Shown here: piece after piece, positions 35,120 to 46,200 of the stretch
Layout of the letters: the number at the start of each line of letters is the position of its first letter
How positions within the stretch are numbered: the stretch's first letter is position 1
Source of the DNA: Diploptera punctata
Taxonomy: Eukaryota; Arthropoda; Insecta; Blattodea; Blaberidae
Direction of reading: 5' to 3'
Length of the DNA: 64,000 nucleotides
NCBI GenBank assembly: GCA_030220185.1
Contig: JASPKZ010004955.1
Span: forward strand, 2,170,001-2,234,000
Notes under the pieces: generated by a model
The model's input: the letters and a program-made list of their open reading frames with translations, nothing else
Database searches by the model: none
What the model was told of the DNA's origin: nothing
Program-made: the position numbers and the translations under genes

Positions 35120-35576
35120 AATTTAACAACTTTTTGTGTTGCTAATTTTTAATTTGCATTTCTTGTTTTATTTCTTCACACCAGTAATATAATTTTTGTT
35201 TAATTTAACATTTGCGTTCTCCTAATCTTCTTTAGCTGTCGCATGAATGCGTAATACCTTCAATGTGTTCATATAGATTCTCTGTAGTATCAAATTCTTG
35301 TGTTTTCTGTAGTTTTTCATCTAATCCACTTTTATATAAATATACTGTACTGCTATCCTCTAAACTAGTAAGATTATACGTTGGTTCCTCAGTGTTTAAA
35401 TTATCTTCATTTGTTTCAATTGTACATTATTGATATTGACATTCATTGACATTAACACCTACAAATGGAAACATTTTAGAATATACTATATAACGGTCAC
35501 TTCCACAATTCATTTCTTTATAAAATCTTACATCTTGAAATTTTAATTGAGAATTCCGTTTGCTGATTATATAATC
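35120..35576 (-). pseudogene. LINE L-D endonuclease segment, downstream part
   Basis: The minus-strand frames continue the endonuclease begun at 37690: DYIISKRNSQLKFQDVRFYK, NCGSDRYIVYSKMFPF, then a linker with LEDSSTVYLYKSGLDEKLQ and FDTTENLYEHIEG. The phrase joins SII (end of the 36841 segment) to DYII at 35576, so the two pieces were one reading frame before the element at 35577-36840 inserted. The link onward to the reverse transcriptase at 32540 is broken by the block 32543-35112. Confidence 0.83.
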
Positions 35577-36840
35577 TACTAGCTGGCCCGGCGAACGTCG
35601 TATCGCCTTTAAATATTTTTACGTTAATTTTTCCGATGTTTCAATAGTTATCTGCTATTCGGGGCGGAAACAAATCCAACAAAACAAAGACCATCAAAAT
35701 CGGTGCAGCCGTTCTTGACTTATAAATAGTGTATCTAATCCGACTTTGTTTTATATATATAAGTCCCGGCCACGCGTTGCTGTGGCTAAGGTATACGTTA
35801 AATTATGTTGTAGTAAACTAAGTGAGAAATCTAAATCAGAAAGTTTTTGTTTTACACAATTTTTTACTTCTGGTACGTTAACTACACCCGGTATAAATAT
35901 GGGTGGTGGTTTATGTGGAAGTGGTTTTGTTGATTGAGATGAATTTATGTTGTCTGCATTCTCAGTATCATCCATAAGTGTATCATAAGGATTATATACA
36001 TTTTTATTGATGGAATATTTTGAGGAGGCTTGCTGATTTCATTATACTTTCGTTTTTTTTCTACGAACTTGTTGGCAGTTTGGATTCTCATCATCATCAA
36101 GAAGTCTCTGTATAGTAATATCATCTTGTGATATATTATAGTCATCTTGTTTTTCATTTAATTGAGGCATGGAGATTGTTTCTGAAATATTAGGCATATT
36201 ATTATAACTAACAGACTTACTTACAGTTCTGTTATTCCGTTCCTTACGACCTTCATATGTTTTTTAATTGACATCCTTCTTAAATGTAAGATTTATGTCA
36301 CGTAGGCCTACACCAATTTGCGGAAATTCACTTGATATCTTATCATTCATGGTCTCTAGAACTGATTCGCCATATTGTTCAATCTCCCTTCTCGATCCAG
36401 TTAAAATTTAAATTAAGTTGCTGTCTTTCAGCCAGATTACTTACAACTAATACTTACACACGAAATGAATATTATTATCAATATATTGAAAATAAAATAA
36501 ACACTGAAGACACTTAAATTATGAAATAATCAATATTTGTAATTCAATTGAAATTCGCGGTTGCAACAAAAAGCACAGCCACCGGGTTAAATAATATACC
36601 AATTACCTTACACGGCCATCTGTTAGAATCGTATGGAACTCACAGATAATTATAACCCTTTGTTAAATAATAAACAAATAATTTGCAATACAAATAATGC
36701 GACTATAAATTTAGTTATAAACTTCCCTAAGTCTCAAGTTGGATCAAACTGCACACAGTGTGCAAAATTTTATTAAAATCGGTTCAGTAGTAGGATTCCA
36801 TCGCGGACAAACAACGTGACACGTAATTCTTATATATTAA
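35577..36840. mobile_element. composite element inserted in LINE L-D
   Basis: Starts agctggcccggcgaacgtcg and ends cgcggacaaacaacgtgaca plus an A/T tail; these are phrases I recognise from abundant arthropod repeats whose class I cannot fix. A second start-like phrase (gtcccggccacgcgttgctg) lies at 35763-35782 and a gag-like fragment at 35770-36330, so it may be two nested units. Its limits are set by where the L-D reading frame breaks and resumes. Confidence 0.7.
35770..36330 (-). pseudogene. gag-like ORF1 fragment of a LINE
   Basis: The minus strand gives QDDITIQRLLDDDENPNCQQ, then SQSTKPLPHKPPPIFIPGVV and NVPEVKNCVKQKL. The KPPPIF phrase is common at the start of the conserved part of Jockey-type ORF1 proteins. 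Stops occur near 36040, and no zinc knuckles remain. The assignment is by these phrases only. Confidence 0.55.
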
Positions 36841-37690
36841 GATAATGGATCTACTTGCTTTTTTGTTCTTGTATATTTATTAATTTCTATACGTTTAAAG
36901 AAACCATTACAATTTTTCAGAGTTTTGCTGACAGAAACTAACTGATCTTTGTCCATCATCTGTTATACATTCCTCACCAAATGGCCCCACAACTAGAGTC
37001 TTAGCATGTCTTCCAGTCCTAATCTTTTGCCATAATTATTTCTCTAGTATTCCCTATCTCCGCTATTACATAATTTAATTTGGAATAAAAGTCTTCCTTC
37101 TTTAATTTGTACCATCACTGATGGCGTATACTCCAAAAATGGTCAATTATGTGTTGAACAAATTTTTATTCATCTTTGTTATATTTTCATCAACTGCTTC
37201 CTATAATTAGTTATATTTCCGAAATTTCTTCTTAACCATAATTGATACTCTTTGTGGATGCTTAATTTTGGAATTCCAAAGTACAGATAAAGGTATGGTA
37301 GTTGAATTTCTAATCCACTTATTTCTTCATTTATTTGTTTTATGCTATTCATTATTTCCCCAGTTTTATTTCTAATCCCTTGTACATGCCATGTTCCTAG
37401 AAGAATGGTCCTTTTTCTTAGCTTCTTTTGTTGTTTATTAAACAACCAGGAGAACCAGGGGATTTTTAATCAGTGTTCTCTTCCTCTAGCCCTTGACGAA
37501 CCAACGCCTAACTGCAAGGGAGCAGTACCTGTAACCCTAGCAGGGTCCCTCACAGAGCACTATCAGCCGGGCATATTGAACCCTGGTGGTTTTTGAATGC
37601 GGTTGTTACTCCTCCTCCTCTCCACCCTTTTCCAACGTAGTTTGGGACAGGTTTTCGCGGGTTTCTTTCATAACTCTTACTAACAATCGA
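36841..37690 (-). pseudogene. LINE L-D endonuclease segment, 5' part
   Basis: The minus strand carries the start of an AP-type endonuclease: TILLGTWHVQGIRNKTGEIM (about 37390), EYQLWLRRN, and further blocks reaching KASRSII at 36841, where the reading frame is cut by the element at 35577-36840. Upstream bases (37440-37690), including a tatcagccgggcatattgaa block, look like its 5' untranslated region. The 5' end is not precisely placed. Frameshifts are present. Confidence 0.78.
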
Positions 37691-38134
37691 ATATCTGCAC
37701 ACCGTCATACAGGCACTCACGATCAGTGTGATGTATGAATTTCAGTTTTATACCATTGTACTTGATCTACAAATAATTCTGCTCAGTGACAACTTATCCT
37801 TTCCACCTCTTTCTAACGAATTAGATTTTTCTAATAATTTTCATAAGGGATGCACAAAGCTACTAGTCAGTTCGATAACCGAATGCACTTTGGATAGATC
37901 TATTTGAATGCTATGTTTATTTATAGTTTGTATAATATAAAATATGCCAGTAGGCAATGGAACGCAATAAAAATACACTCATGAAGCAAAATTCGTGAAC
38001 ATGTCAAAATAATGAAGTAAAAGTAACGAACATAACTCTAAAAAGCATAAAATGGCCTAAAAATACGTATTTCTGGAACCTGAGGATTATGATTAGGGTT
38101 TATATGCAAGTTAGCAACGTCTAATTTTACAATG
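37691..38134. other. unassigned DNA
   Basis: No coding or repeat-end signature recognised. Confidence 0.4.
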
Positions 38135-38136
38135 TA

Positions 38137-38994
38137 CGAGGGTCAGTCAAAAAGTAATGCTTCCTATTTTTTTCCTTTTAATAAGTTAGTTATGTCTGAA
38201 ATTTCCTTAGTCAACGGGCGGCAGCACTGTATCTCTTGCAAAATGGCTGACATTGAGGCACGTATCAGACAGCATTTTGTGATTGAATTCTCGAATGCGA
38301 AAGGTGAAATTCCCTTGCGCATTCATGAAAGGTTGAAAAATGTGTATGGAGATTCAACAGTGGATGTCGTACTGTTAGACGATTGGTTCGTCCCTGTAAC
38401 GAAGCTAAAGCACAATCCCAATTGGCTGATACAAAGCGGAGCGGAAGGCAGGCGACATCAATGACTCCACGCAACATTCAGCGAGTCGATGAAATCATTC
38501 GTGAAGACTGCCGGGGTAACAAAGATGAATTTTGTCAATGTGTCAGCACCCTCAAAAAGCTTAAAGCACGTCTTCGGCGAATTCGCCCAACGAAAGCTAT
38601 GGTGGATGTTCTTCTTTTGCACAACAAACCAGTAAAGAGATCGTGAAACTTGGATGGTAATCGTTGCCTCATCCACCTTATAGCCCTCACCTAGCACCGT
38701 CATACTTCCATCTGTCCGGGCCACTAAAGGAAGCTCATCTTGGTATATTAGGATGACGAGTCCGTAAAAACATCCGTGCGTCGATGGCTTAGGAAGCAAT
38801 ACCATGCTTTTTACCACAATGGAATACATGCCCTTGTTAAAAGGTGGACAAAAACAGTGGAAAGGGACAGAGATTATATTGAAAGCTGACAAATTAATCG
38901 ACACTGTTGTGGGTTTCATGGTATGTAAAGCGCATTTAAATGTCTTTACAATTGAAAAAAATATATAGTAGACATTACATTTGATTGGCCCTCG
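38137..38994 (+). pseudogene. mariner relic, internally deleted
   Basis: The ends are cgagggtcagtc (38137) and the complement of cgagggccaatc (38994), each next to TA. The interior begins with a transposase-like MADIEARIRQHFVIEF and EIPLRIHERLKNVYGDST (helix-turn-helix), then RVDEIIREDCRG. It then jumps to LKKLKARLRRIRPTKAMVDVLLLHNK, followed by a stretch with an LGI-like block and RRWLRKQYHAFYHNGI, KRWTKTVERDRDYIES at the C-terminus. The catalytic core around the first two aspartates is lost and several frameshifts occur. The first helix-turn-helix is distinct from the mariners at 14200 and 16610. Confidence 0.8.
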
Positions 38995-39269
38995 TAATAT
39001 ACACCTTTCTGTGTCCAAAATTATATTAATTTTGCTTTGTTCTTCCTCTTTTGTGTATCCATCCAACCCACCTTGTATTCCTTTTCTCCGTGTCGGGGAT
39101 GCCCAACACCCCTCATCCATTTTTTCTGTCTCCTTTTTCGGAATATATATACAAAGAGTGCCTACGATGCCTCAATTAAAATATGACAAATAATCAAAAT
39201 ACGGGCTCTGATAATATGAATCGAGGTGGTTATGGATTTAGGAATTACTTGCAAAATATTATATTTGAA

Positions 39270-40665
39270 ATTAATAAAGACCAGTAGAAATGTAAAAAAT
39301 AATAAAGCATGCGGGATAGACAATACAAACATAGAATTGATAAAAATGCCCCAAAGAATTTTCAGAAAAGATTATTAAAATTCTATAACAAGTGCTGGAA
39401 ACAAAATACAATACCAGATGAATGGAAAAATTGCAAAAATAATCTCAATATTTAAAAAAATGCGATAAAACAAAGCCAGGAAACTATAGAGGCATAAGCT
39501 TACTATGTGCAGCATACAAAACGTATGCAAAAATGATCAACCAAAGATTAACAACTATAGTAGAAGCAATAATATCAGAAGAGCAGGCCGGTTTTAGGAA
39601 AGGAGGAAGCTGCACAACGTATTCACTCTAAAACAAATAATAGAGAAGCGAAGAGAATTCAACTTAGAGATGCACATCCTCTTTATAGATTATAAGAAGG
39701 CCTTTGATAAGTGTCTAGACCAAAATTATGGAACATATTAAGTGAAAAAGGAATTCCACTATACTTGATAATAGTAATTAAAAAAAATGTATGAGAAAAC
39801 AAAAGCAAAAATAAATCAGAAGGAACCAATACATTTAATAGACAAGGTTGTCCATTATCAACCACTATTTTTAACATTTATTTTGACGACATGATAAGAT
39901 CATGGAAGCAAATGACGACTGGGGGAATTAACTTAGGAAATACAGTAATAAAACAGTAGCCTTTATAGGTGACCAGATTTTAATAGCAAAACCAGAGGAC
40001 GAACTACAAAGAATGCTATATAAACTAAATGAAATATCAAAAAATACAACGTGGACATATCATCAGAAAAAAAAAAACAATGGCCTTCAAGGGCGCTCAT
40101 CCAGTTCTGACAAAGATAATATTAGAAAATAAACCAATAGAACAAGTGGTAAGATATAACTTCCTAGGTTGCGAAATGTACACAGCGGAAACAGATATAA
40201 ATAACAAACTAAATAAGATTTATTATATAACAGGAACATTAAAAAGAATTTTGAAAAATAAAGCCAGGAAAGACTCTATAATGCAATTATACAAGACAAT
40301 GTCTATTACTTATGGATCCGAAGCATGGACAATGACAGCACGAAAATCTGCCAGAATACAAGCTGCTAAAATTAAATTCCTCAGACCAATAGCAGGATAT
40401 CAAAGAACAGACAAAAACATAACACATAAATAAGACAACAATAAAAGTGGAGGAATTAAACACAACAATAGTGAAATACAGAACAAAATTGGAAAGAACA
40501 CTTGGCAAGGATGACTGAGAGTAGAATACCTAAAGCAGCATACAGCTATTCACGACAGGGAAGAAGAAGTTTGGAAAGACCAAATAAAAGATGGAAACAG
40601 CAGCAATTTGGAGCCGGAACAGGCTAGTAAATAAGCCTAAACCGTGATGAAGAAAAAGAAGACCG
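39270..40665 (+). pseudogene. LINE L-B, reverse transcriptase and 3' end
   Basis: The plus-strand frames give an N-terminal RT block (NKACGIDN-like), DKTKPGNYRGISLLCAAYKT, ISEEQAGFRKGGSCTT, FIDYKKAF-like (motif A, about 39690), CPLSTTIFNIYFDDMI-like (motif B), a modified GDQILIAKPEDEL (the usual ADDQ is GDQ here), then EQVVRYNFLGCEM, YGSEAWTMTAR and RFLRPIAGYQRTDK. The 3' end has an aataagcctaaaccgtg block and a gaaga-rich tail to 40665. Multiple frameshifts. The endonuclease is missing. A second copy at 48006-49404 shares the same coding order. Confidence 0.88.
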
Positions 40666-41589
40666 GCATATACTATTTTGTCAGACTGGGTATTACGACA
40701 CAGATGAATATGGAATTTTCCAGCTTAATATGAGAGGAAGCAAACCTAGATTATTGTTATTCCCCTGAACTGGAGAAATGTTACATAAACTATCCGCGTT
40801 TTTTGAATAGAATGTTCTCATGAATGAGACAATATTTTCCTATGTTTCAATAAACGATTTACAAATTTATTATATGGAGGATGACTAATGTTATCCTTGG
40901 TGAATTCAAATTAATTAAAATAAATACCGATATTGAGAATCGTTCTTTAATAGGGCTTGATAGTTTTATTTATGAAATAATAAATAACTCAATAGTGGAA
41001 TTCTCAACTAACATTATTAGATTAGGAGCACGAGGTGTGATCGGAGTAAATAAGAACAGTGAAAATTATTTTTAACCTGCGGTCCTTTTTAAAGTGCATA
41101 TGTAAAATAAATATGCTCATTTTCTCCTCTATGCCACTGTGCACTATTTAATAAATATTTTAGAGAAGTAATTTTATTATATCTGCAAGTTTATTCCAGA
41201 GATCCGTTACGGAGGCGTTAAGAACTGAATTGGAGAATATGTTGTGGCGATGCTTCTTTTGTATCACCTTTGGGCAGAATACGTATTTATTCTTAACGTT
41301 TATTATTTTAAGAGTTCTAAGGTGCCCTGTTTTAAGTATTGTTATAGATCTCTGTTCTTTTTGTTATAGCGTCGTTCTGTTTGAGTCTCCAGGATTCTTT
41401 ACTTTATACCAGTTGTGTTGTGGTGGCATTTACATACTTTCCCCCCCCCCTTTTATTTGCACTTCTCATGGTTGGGTTTTTATGCGTCGCCGTTGATAAT
41501 TAGGTCTGTGGGATTATCACTGTGGTAGACTTTATGCTAAGGTAGATGGCTGCCCCCAGGAAGTGGGAGTACGGACTCCATTTGTAATC
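40666..41589. other. unassigned DNA
   Basis: No coding or repeat-end signature recognised. A run of ten C lies near 41441-41450. Confidence 0.4.
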
Positions 41590-41602
41590 GCCCTTTAATG
41601 AT

Positions 41603-41930
41603 TTTTTGCATGGCACGACAGACCTAGAGGAACCTTAGCCTACCAGCCGACTGCTGGCCTCACATCCACATGTCAACCAAATAGCAAGTGTATGGATGAC
41701 ATGTGGTGAGCATGGCGAGTCCCCTAGCCGTTATAGCTGGTTTTCTCAACCTGGAACCGCTACTTATTGTAGCTACCCAAATGCCTCACGATGCTGGGTG
41801 GGCACCGGTCCCATACTGGCCGAAATACCATGAGAAAAGTTTCTTCCCTCATGGAGACTCGAACCAGCGCTAGTCCCGTAGCTTTGCGCCAAGGCTTCCT
41901 ACCTTAACCACTCGGCTACGACGCGGAACT
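41603..41930 (-). mobile_element. SINE B copy (tRNA-derived), full length
   Basis: The tRNA-like head lies at the right on the minus strand, with cgtagccgagtggttaagg (A-box) and ggttcgagtctcc (B-box). The body holds the gccgttatagctggttttct block. A perfect 13-bp duplication gccctttaatgat flanks it at 41590-41602 and 41931-41943. Other copies: 25652 (part), 56003 (part), 58510, 61345 and 63345. Confidence 0.93.
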
Positions 41931-41943
41931 GCCCTTTAATGAT

Positions 41944-42795
41944 GATAATAATTCTATTCCTTTAACTTAGTTTAACCTCTCACTTTATAGGTAGTTTTTA
42001 CATGCAACACACAACTCGAATTACAATGATACGACCTGCCGGGAGAGGGATTTTAAACCGTGGATCACACAGTACTTTTTTGGCCATACAAGGATATGGA
42101 GGGCTACCCCGAATGAGCGATTAGCTCAATATCAGGGCCTTTCTGAGACAATACAACATGAAGGGGACATTCCATACGAAATCGGCAAAAAAATTGTGAA
42201 AATTGAACTCACATCTTTAAATGTTTACCTTTTTTTTACAGTGAAACTTTATGATATACTGAATATCTGAATCGAATTTCAAGTCTTCGCTTGGTGTAAT
42301 TAAAGAGTAATAGAGCTGTCAATTTATCGTATTGTTTTAAATAGTCTCTTTTATAAAATACATTTCTCGAAGTATGGCTATTCCCTCAACTTGAAAAGAT
42401 AGTCACATTATAGATGATTTTATGCTCTTTCGCTTGAAAATTATTATGTTAATATTTACGTTTTTCTGAAGGGCGTAAATGCAATTAATATGCAATTGAC
42501 CTTCCTCACCAAAAATTTTATAAAATCAAAAAGTGCCACATTATTACCTGAACACCAGTTATTTTTTTATAATTAGTATTAAAGTGGAGTCTTGAAAGGA
42601 AACTACAAAAAGTAATTATTTTTCCTAAAATCCCCTATGTGTAAACTGCCCGCAATACCTTTCGCGTGAGTGGAGATCGCTCGCTCGTACAAACAATGAC
42701 GGAGCTACTTGGTAATAATCCTTTGCGCACTTACAAATATTTTTATTGTTATTATCATCATTACATTATTTTTATTATCATTATTACAATTATTA
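41944..42795. other. unassigned DNA
   Basis: No coding or repeat-end signature recognised. Confidence 0.4.
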
Positions 42796-42797
42796 CA

Positions 42798-43000
42798 TCA
42801 TCATCATCGTGGACTAGTGGTTACTCTGCACGCCTCCGATTCCGAGGTTCGCGGGTTCAAACTCGATAGGAATCAATGGCATTTTAAAGGCGTAACAATT
42901 CTGAATGTAGCTTTCTCCAGAAGGAAGGAAATCCGTGAGTCCCGTGTCGTAAATTTATGGTACGTAGGAGAACCTCGCGCTTGAAATAAATTGCTACATA
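42798..43000 (+). mobile_element. SINE E copy (tRNA-derived)
   Basis: It has a tRNA-like head with a tggactagtggttactctgc A-box region and a cgggttcaaactcg B-box, then the body (ccgtgagtcccgtgtcgtaa) that is also found inverted at 49740-49895 and 58880-59060. It follows a catcatcatcatc tract. Confidence 0.75.
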
Positions 43001-44018
43001 ATAAATGTCATTAAATTTAACAATATTTATTGATATATTCAGTAGGCGGTTAATTTTGTGCTGATTTTGGCTAATGTATAGTTTAATTTAAATTACTAAG
43101 CACCTACGAATTCAAGCTGGTAGGCCTATTAAAATATTTACTAGAGAGTAGTTTTGTAATGTGTTGTAATATTTTGTACTTGCACCCTACACAAATGTCT
43201 GATGTTGAACATTGCAAGTAATGTTAAGCTATCGATAATAATTTATAACAATTTTCATGCTGTTACAAATAATATTTAAGAGGTATAATTATACAGTATT
43301 TTATTGGCTTGGTATCACTTGATCTTGCATCCCCTACTCATGACATATCTAAGATGATATTAAAATGCACGATAATATTAGCTTTTATTATAAGCTAAAT
43401 TATTATAGTATTTAATGTCTAAACTTCCCATTATTCTCCTTTTATAACACAAAATGTATATCTCTACGATTATTCTCTCATTCCAGAAACATTTAAGAAA
43501 TTGTAAAAGTATATATTACCACATAATATTGTTAATAACTATTGTATACTAATATATGCATAATTAAAATTATATATAACTTCTAACTCACCATTCAGTC
43601 TTTGTAGATCTGCAAACTTGTTAGTTAAAAACTATAAGATATTATTTTTAATTTGACTGTGACTCTTAAAATGACGAGATGCATTAAACAAACACACTGA
43701 TGTAAATCAACTGTCTAGTATGTAATCTGAACTTGAGAATTGTTGATGTAAAACAGATGTTTAAGGAAGACTTGCTGACATTGCATTATTATCGTTTGGT
43801 AGGAAGTGGTACGAGTATTAAAACATTCGGTTTTATTTGGAAGTGATATCTTATAACAATGCTATTTCGTCAAAGTTATCAGGTACAATAAAAAGTTATT
43901 TTTAAGACTGAAATTAGTAATTATAACATAAAAATTTACACCAGTTTATTCAATTAATGATGAAATAGTTTTATTATATAATATTACATTTAAACTGTAA
44001 TGAAAAATTTGTAACAAA
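43001..44018. other. unassigned AT-rich DNA
   Basis: No coding or repeat-end signature recognised. Confidence 0.4.
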
Positions 44019-44033
44019 ATAAATAATTTGTTT

Positions 44034-44452
44034 TAAAAAAAGGACAGTAGATTACGAGTATTTGAGAATAAAGTTCTTAGGGAAATTTTTGGATCAAAAA
44101 GAGATGAACAGACAGGTGAATGGAGAAAACTACATAATAGTAGCTACATGATCTGTATAGGAAGCCAGATATAATAAAAACAGTTAAGTCTCGTAGGCTG
44201 CGGTGGGCAGGAAATGTGGCACGTATGGAAGATGAAAGAGGTGCTTGGAAATTTCTGGTAGGAAAACCGGATGGAAAACGCCCAATTGAAAGACTAAGAA
44301 TGAGGTGGGAGAATAACATTATACATGATTTGAGGGAAGTAGATTATACAGGAGATAATTGGAAAACGTTAGCTCGAGATGGGATGTATGGAGAGCTTAT
44401 GTCCGCGCTGCAATGAACCTACAGGTTCCGCAGAGCCAGTGAGGAGTTAGTT
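44034..44452 (+). pseudogene. LINE L-C, 5'-truncated copy with 15-bp duplication
   Basis: Encodes LRVFENKVLREIFGSKRDEQ, then a frameshifted YRKPDIIKTVKSRRLRWAG-like region, and a PDGKRPIERLRMRWENNI to MSALQ ending. It is the last approximately 130 codons of ORF2 and the ttag-type 3' end. It is flanked by a perfect 15-bp duplication, ataaataatttgttt, at 44019-44033 and 44453-44467. Confidence 0.92.
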
Positions 44453-44467
44453 ATAAATAATTTGTTT

Positions 44468-45235
44468 AATAATTCACAGTAAACGTAAGTAACAGAGCTA
44501 TTTACTTCTCACTTCAGCAATAAAATTTGATAAATAAATATCTATTGGGTAAGAATTAAAATATCGCCACTGTACTGTTCCATTAAGCAGAACATATAAT
44601 AATATATTCGATTTAATGGCAGTTGAAAAAGTCACTCTTTCAATAAAGTACGCGCGCGACCTTGGTCGTGAAATTAATTTGCTACGCCGTGGACCCGCGA
44701 GTTTTTTTACGAAAATATAATAAAAACATTTATATTGTCTGAACTATTCAACTCTCCAAAAAGGCAATTGCTGGAAATTAATCCTTATTACGTGAGTAGT
44801 ATCCTGTATTTTTTCCGTTTTCATTTTTTGATATGTACTGCAGTAAACCGCCATAACACAGAAAATTCACACCGAAGATAAAAATATCCTAATTATAAAA
44901 ATAACACCCTTAAACTACATCATATCACCTATATAAATATGTTTGAAACACATTTTTGCTGTTTACTGTTTGAGAAATATCAGTTAGTGAACGTTTTAGT
45001 TTATCATATTTACGATAATTTTAGATCATCATAACAACGAACCTATAAATGATAAAAATAAAATTTCTGTATTAATACCTTTATAAATGTATTCACTATA
45101 TTTAGGGATACATAAAATTAAAAAAATAAATTGCAAGATTTTTTGCTGTCCGATTTGATATGGATTGTCCCGAAGAGGAAACACCATGCAGACACATTGG
45201 TATTAAACAGAGAGAATGTTATTATTATTATTATT
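44468..45235. other. unassigned DNA
   Basis: No coding or repeat-end signature recognised. Confidence 0.4.
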
Positions 45236-45237
45236 AA

Positions 45238-45343
45238 TGTCTTAACAGGCGAGGAAAAACCCCGAAAAATAGCATCGCTCAAATTGTTTCCATCTAGGGA
45301 TCGAACCGAGGCCCGATGCATACGAGGCAGCGACGTTACCCCG
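45238..45343 (-). mobile_element. SINE A head fragment
   Basis: The complement of the tRNA-like head and the first part of the body (caggcgaggaaaaaccccga; gggatcgaaccgaggccc). The body and tail are missing. It is more diverged than the other SINE A copies. Confidence 0.7.
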
Positions 45344-45470
45344 AAGATGATGATGATAATAATAGTAATAATAATACATTTTATTAAGAATATTACACCC
45401 TACAGCGATTCTCCTTCAACCCAAGTGAAAGAATAATAATAATAATAATAATAATACATTAAGAATAAAA
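45344..45470. repeat. (AAT)n-rich low-complexity block
   Basis: Short runs of gat and aat repeats at 45346-45375 and 45432-45452. Confidence 0.8.
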
Positions 45471-45639
45471 TAAATACAATAGTAAAGTAAACCTTCTACT
45501 CTTGTCCGGAGTAATTGGATATCGAGGGATGAGATCTAGCACCTGTTTTGAAGATGCGGTATATGCTTGAAATAGGCCTGTCGCACCCATCGCAAGAACA
45601 GATGAAATGAAATGAAACAATAATAATGATAATAAATCA

Positions 45640-45848
45640 TGATTTTAGGCTTAGTAGCCTGTTCCAGTGTTATTGTCCGTCTAGAATTATTTTAATCGGG
45701 GACCTTAATTCCATTTTCCTATTTGGTAACTTCTCTTTAGATATTGTCAGCACATTGCTTCTATTTATTCCAGTAGTGGTGCATTTTTTTATATATGGGC
45801 TTACTTCAAGTTCAGATATTTCTGCGTTTGTTTTGTATTTTTGTCGTA
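45640..45848 (-). mobile_element. LINE L-B-like 3' end fragment
   Basis: On the minus strand an actggaacaggctactaagc end matches the L-B 3' sequence (compare 40616-40640), preceded by a decayed stretch of coding-like DNA. It is followed immediately by the site hit by L-E. Confidence 0.6.
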
Positions 45849-45864
45849 TGTATAATATGTAGCA

Positions 45865-46187
45865 CTGGGGAAAATAGAAACTGCAGAAATGAAGTTCCTA
45901 CGTTCAGTAGCAGGTGTGACAATTTTGGACAAGAAAAGAAGTGAGGATATTAGGAAGGACTTAAATATTTTCAATTTAACAAATAGAATTGACAACATGA
46001 GAAACAACTGGTATGAACATGTCAAGAGAATGCCTACAGATAGAATCCCTCAGCTGTTACTAAAGTACAAACCAATAGGACATAGAAATGTTGGACACCC
46101 ATTTACTAGATGGGAGGATTCATTAAATCCCACTTGATGTGAAAACAGGTCAAAAGGCCTAATTTCATGAAGCAGAAGAAGAAGAAG
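45865..46187 (+). pseudogene. LINE L-E, 5'-truncated 3' end with 13-bp duplication
   Basis: Codes for the last codons of ORF2 (METAEMKFLRSV-like, then NNWYEHVKRMPTDRIPQLLL, GHPFTRWEDSLN and a stop at 46135) plus a short trailer and gaa-repeat tail. It is flanked by a perfect 13-bp duplication, ataatatgtagca, at 45852-45864 and 46188-46200. Related to L-B but clearly diverged. Its open frame is uninterrupted. Confidence 0.93.
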
Positions 46188-46200
46188 ATAATATGTAGCA

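Noticed and set aside
38458..39120. 220-codon open frame on the minus strand
   Set aside because: It lies antisense to the mariner relic at 38137-38994 and shows no motif of its own.
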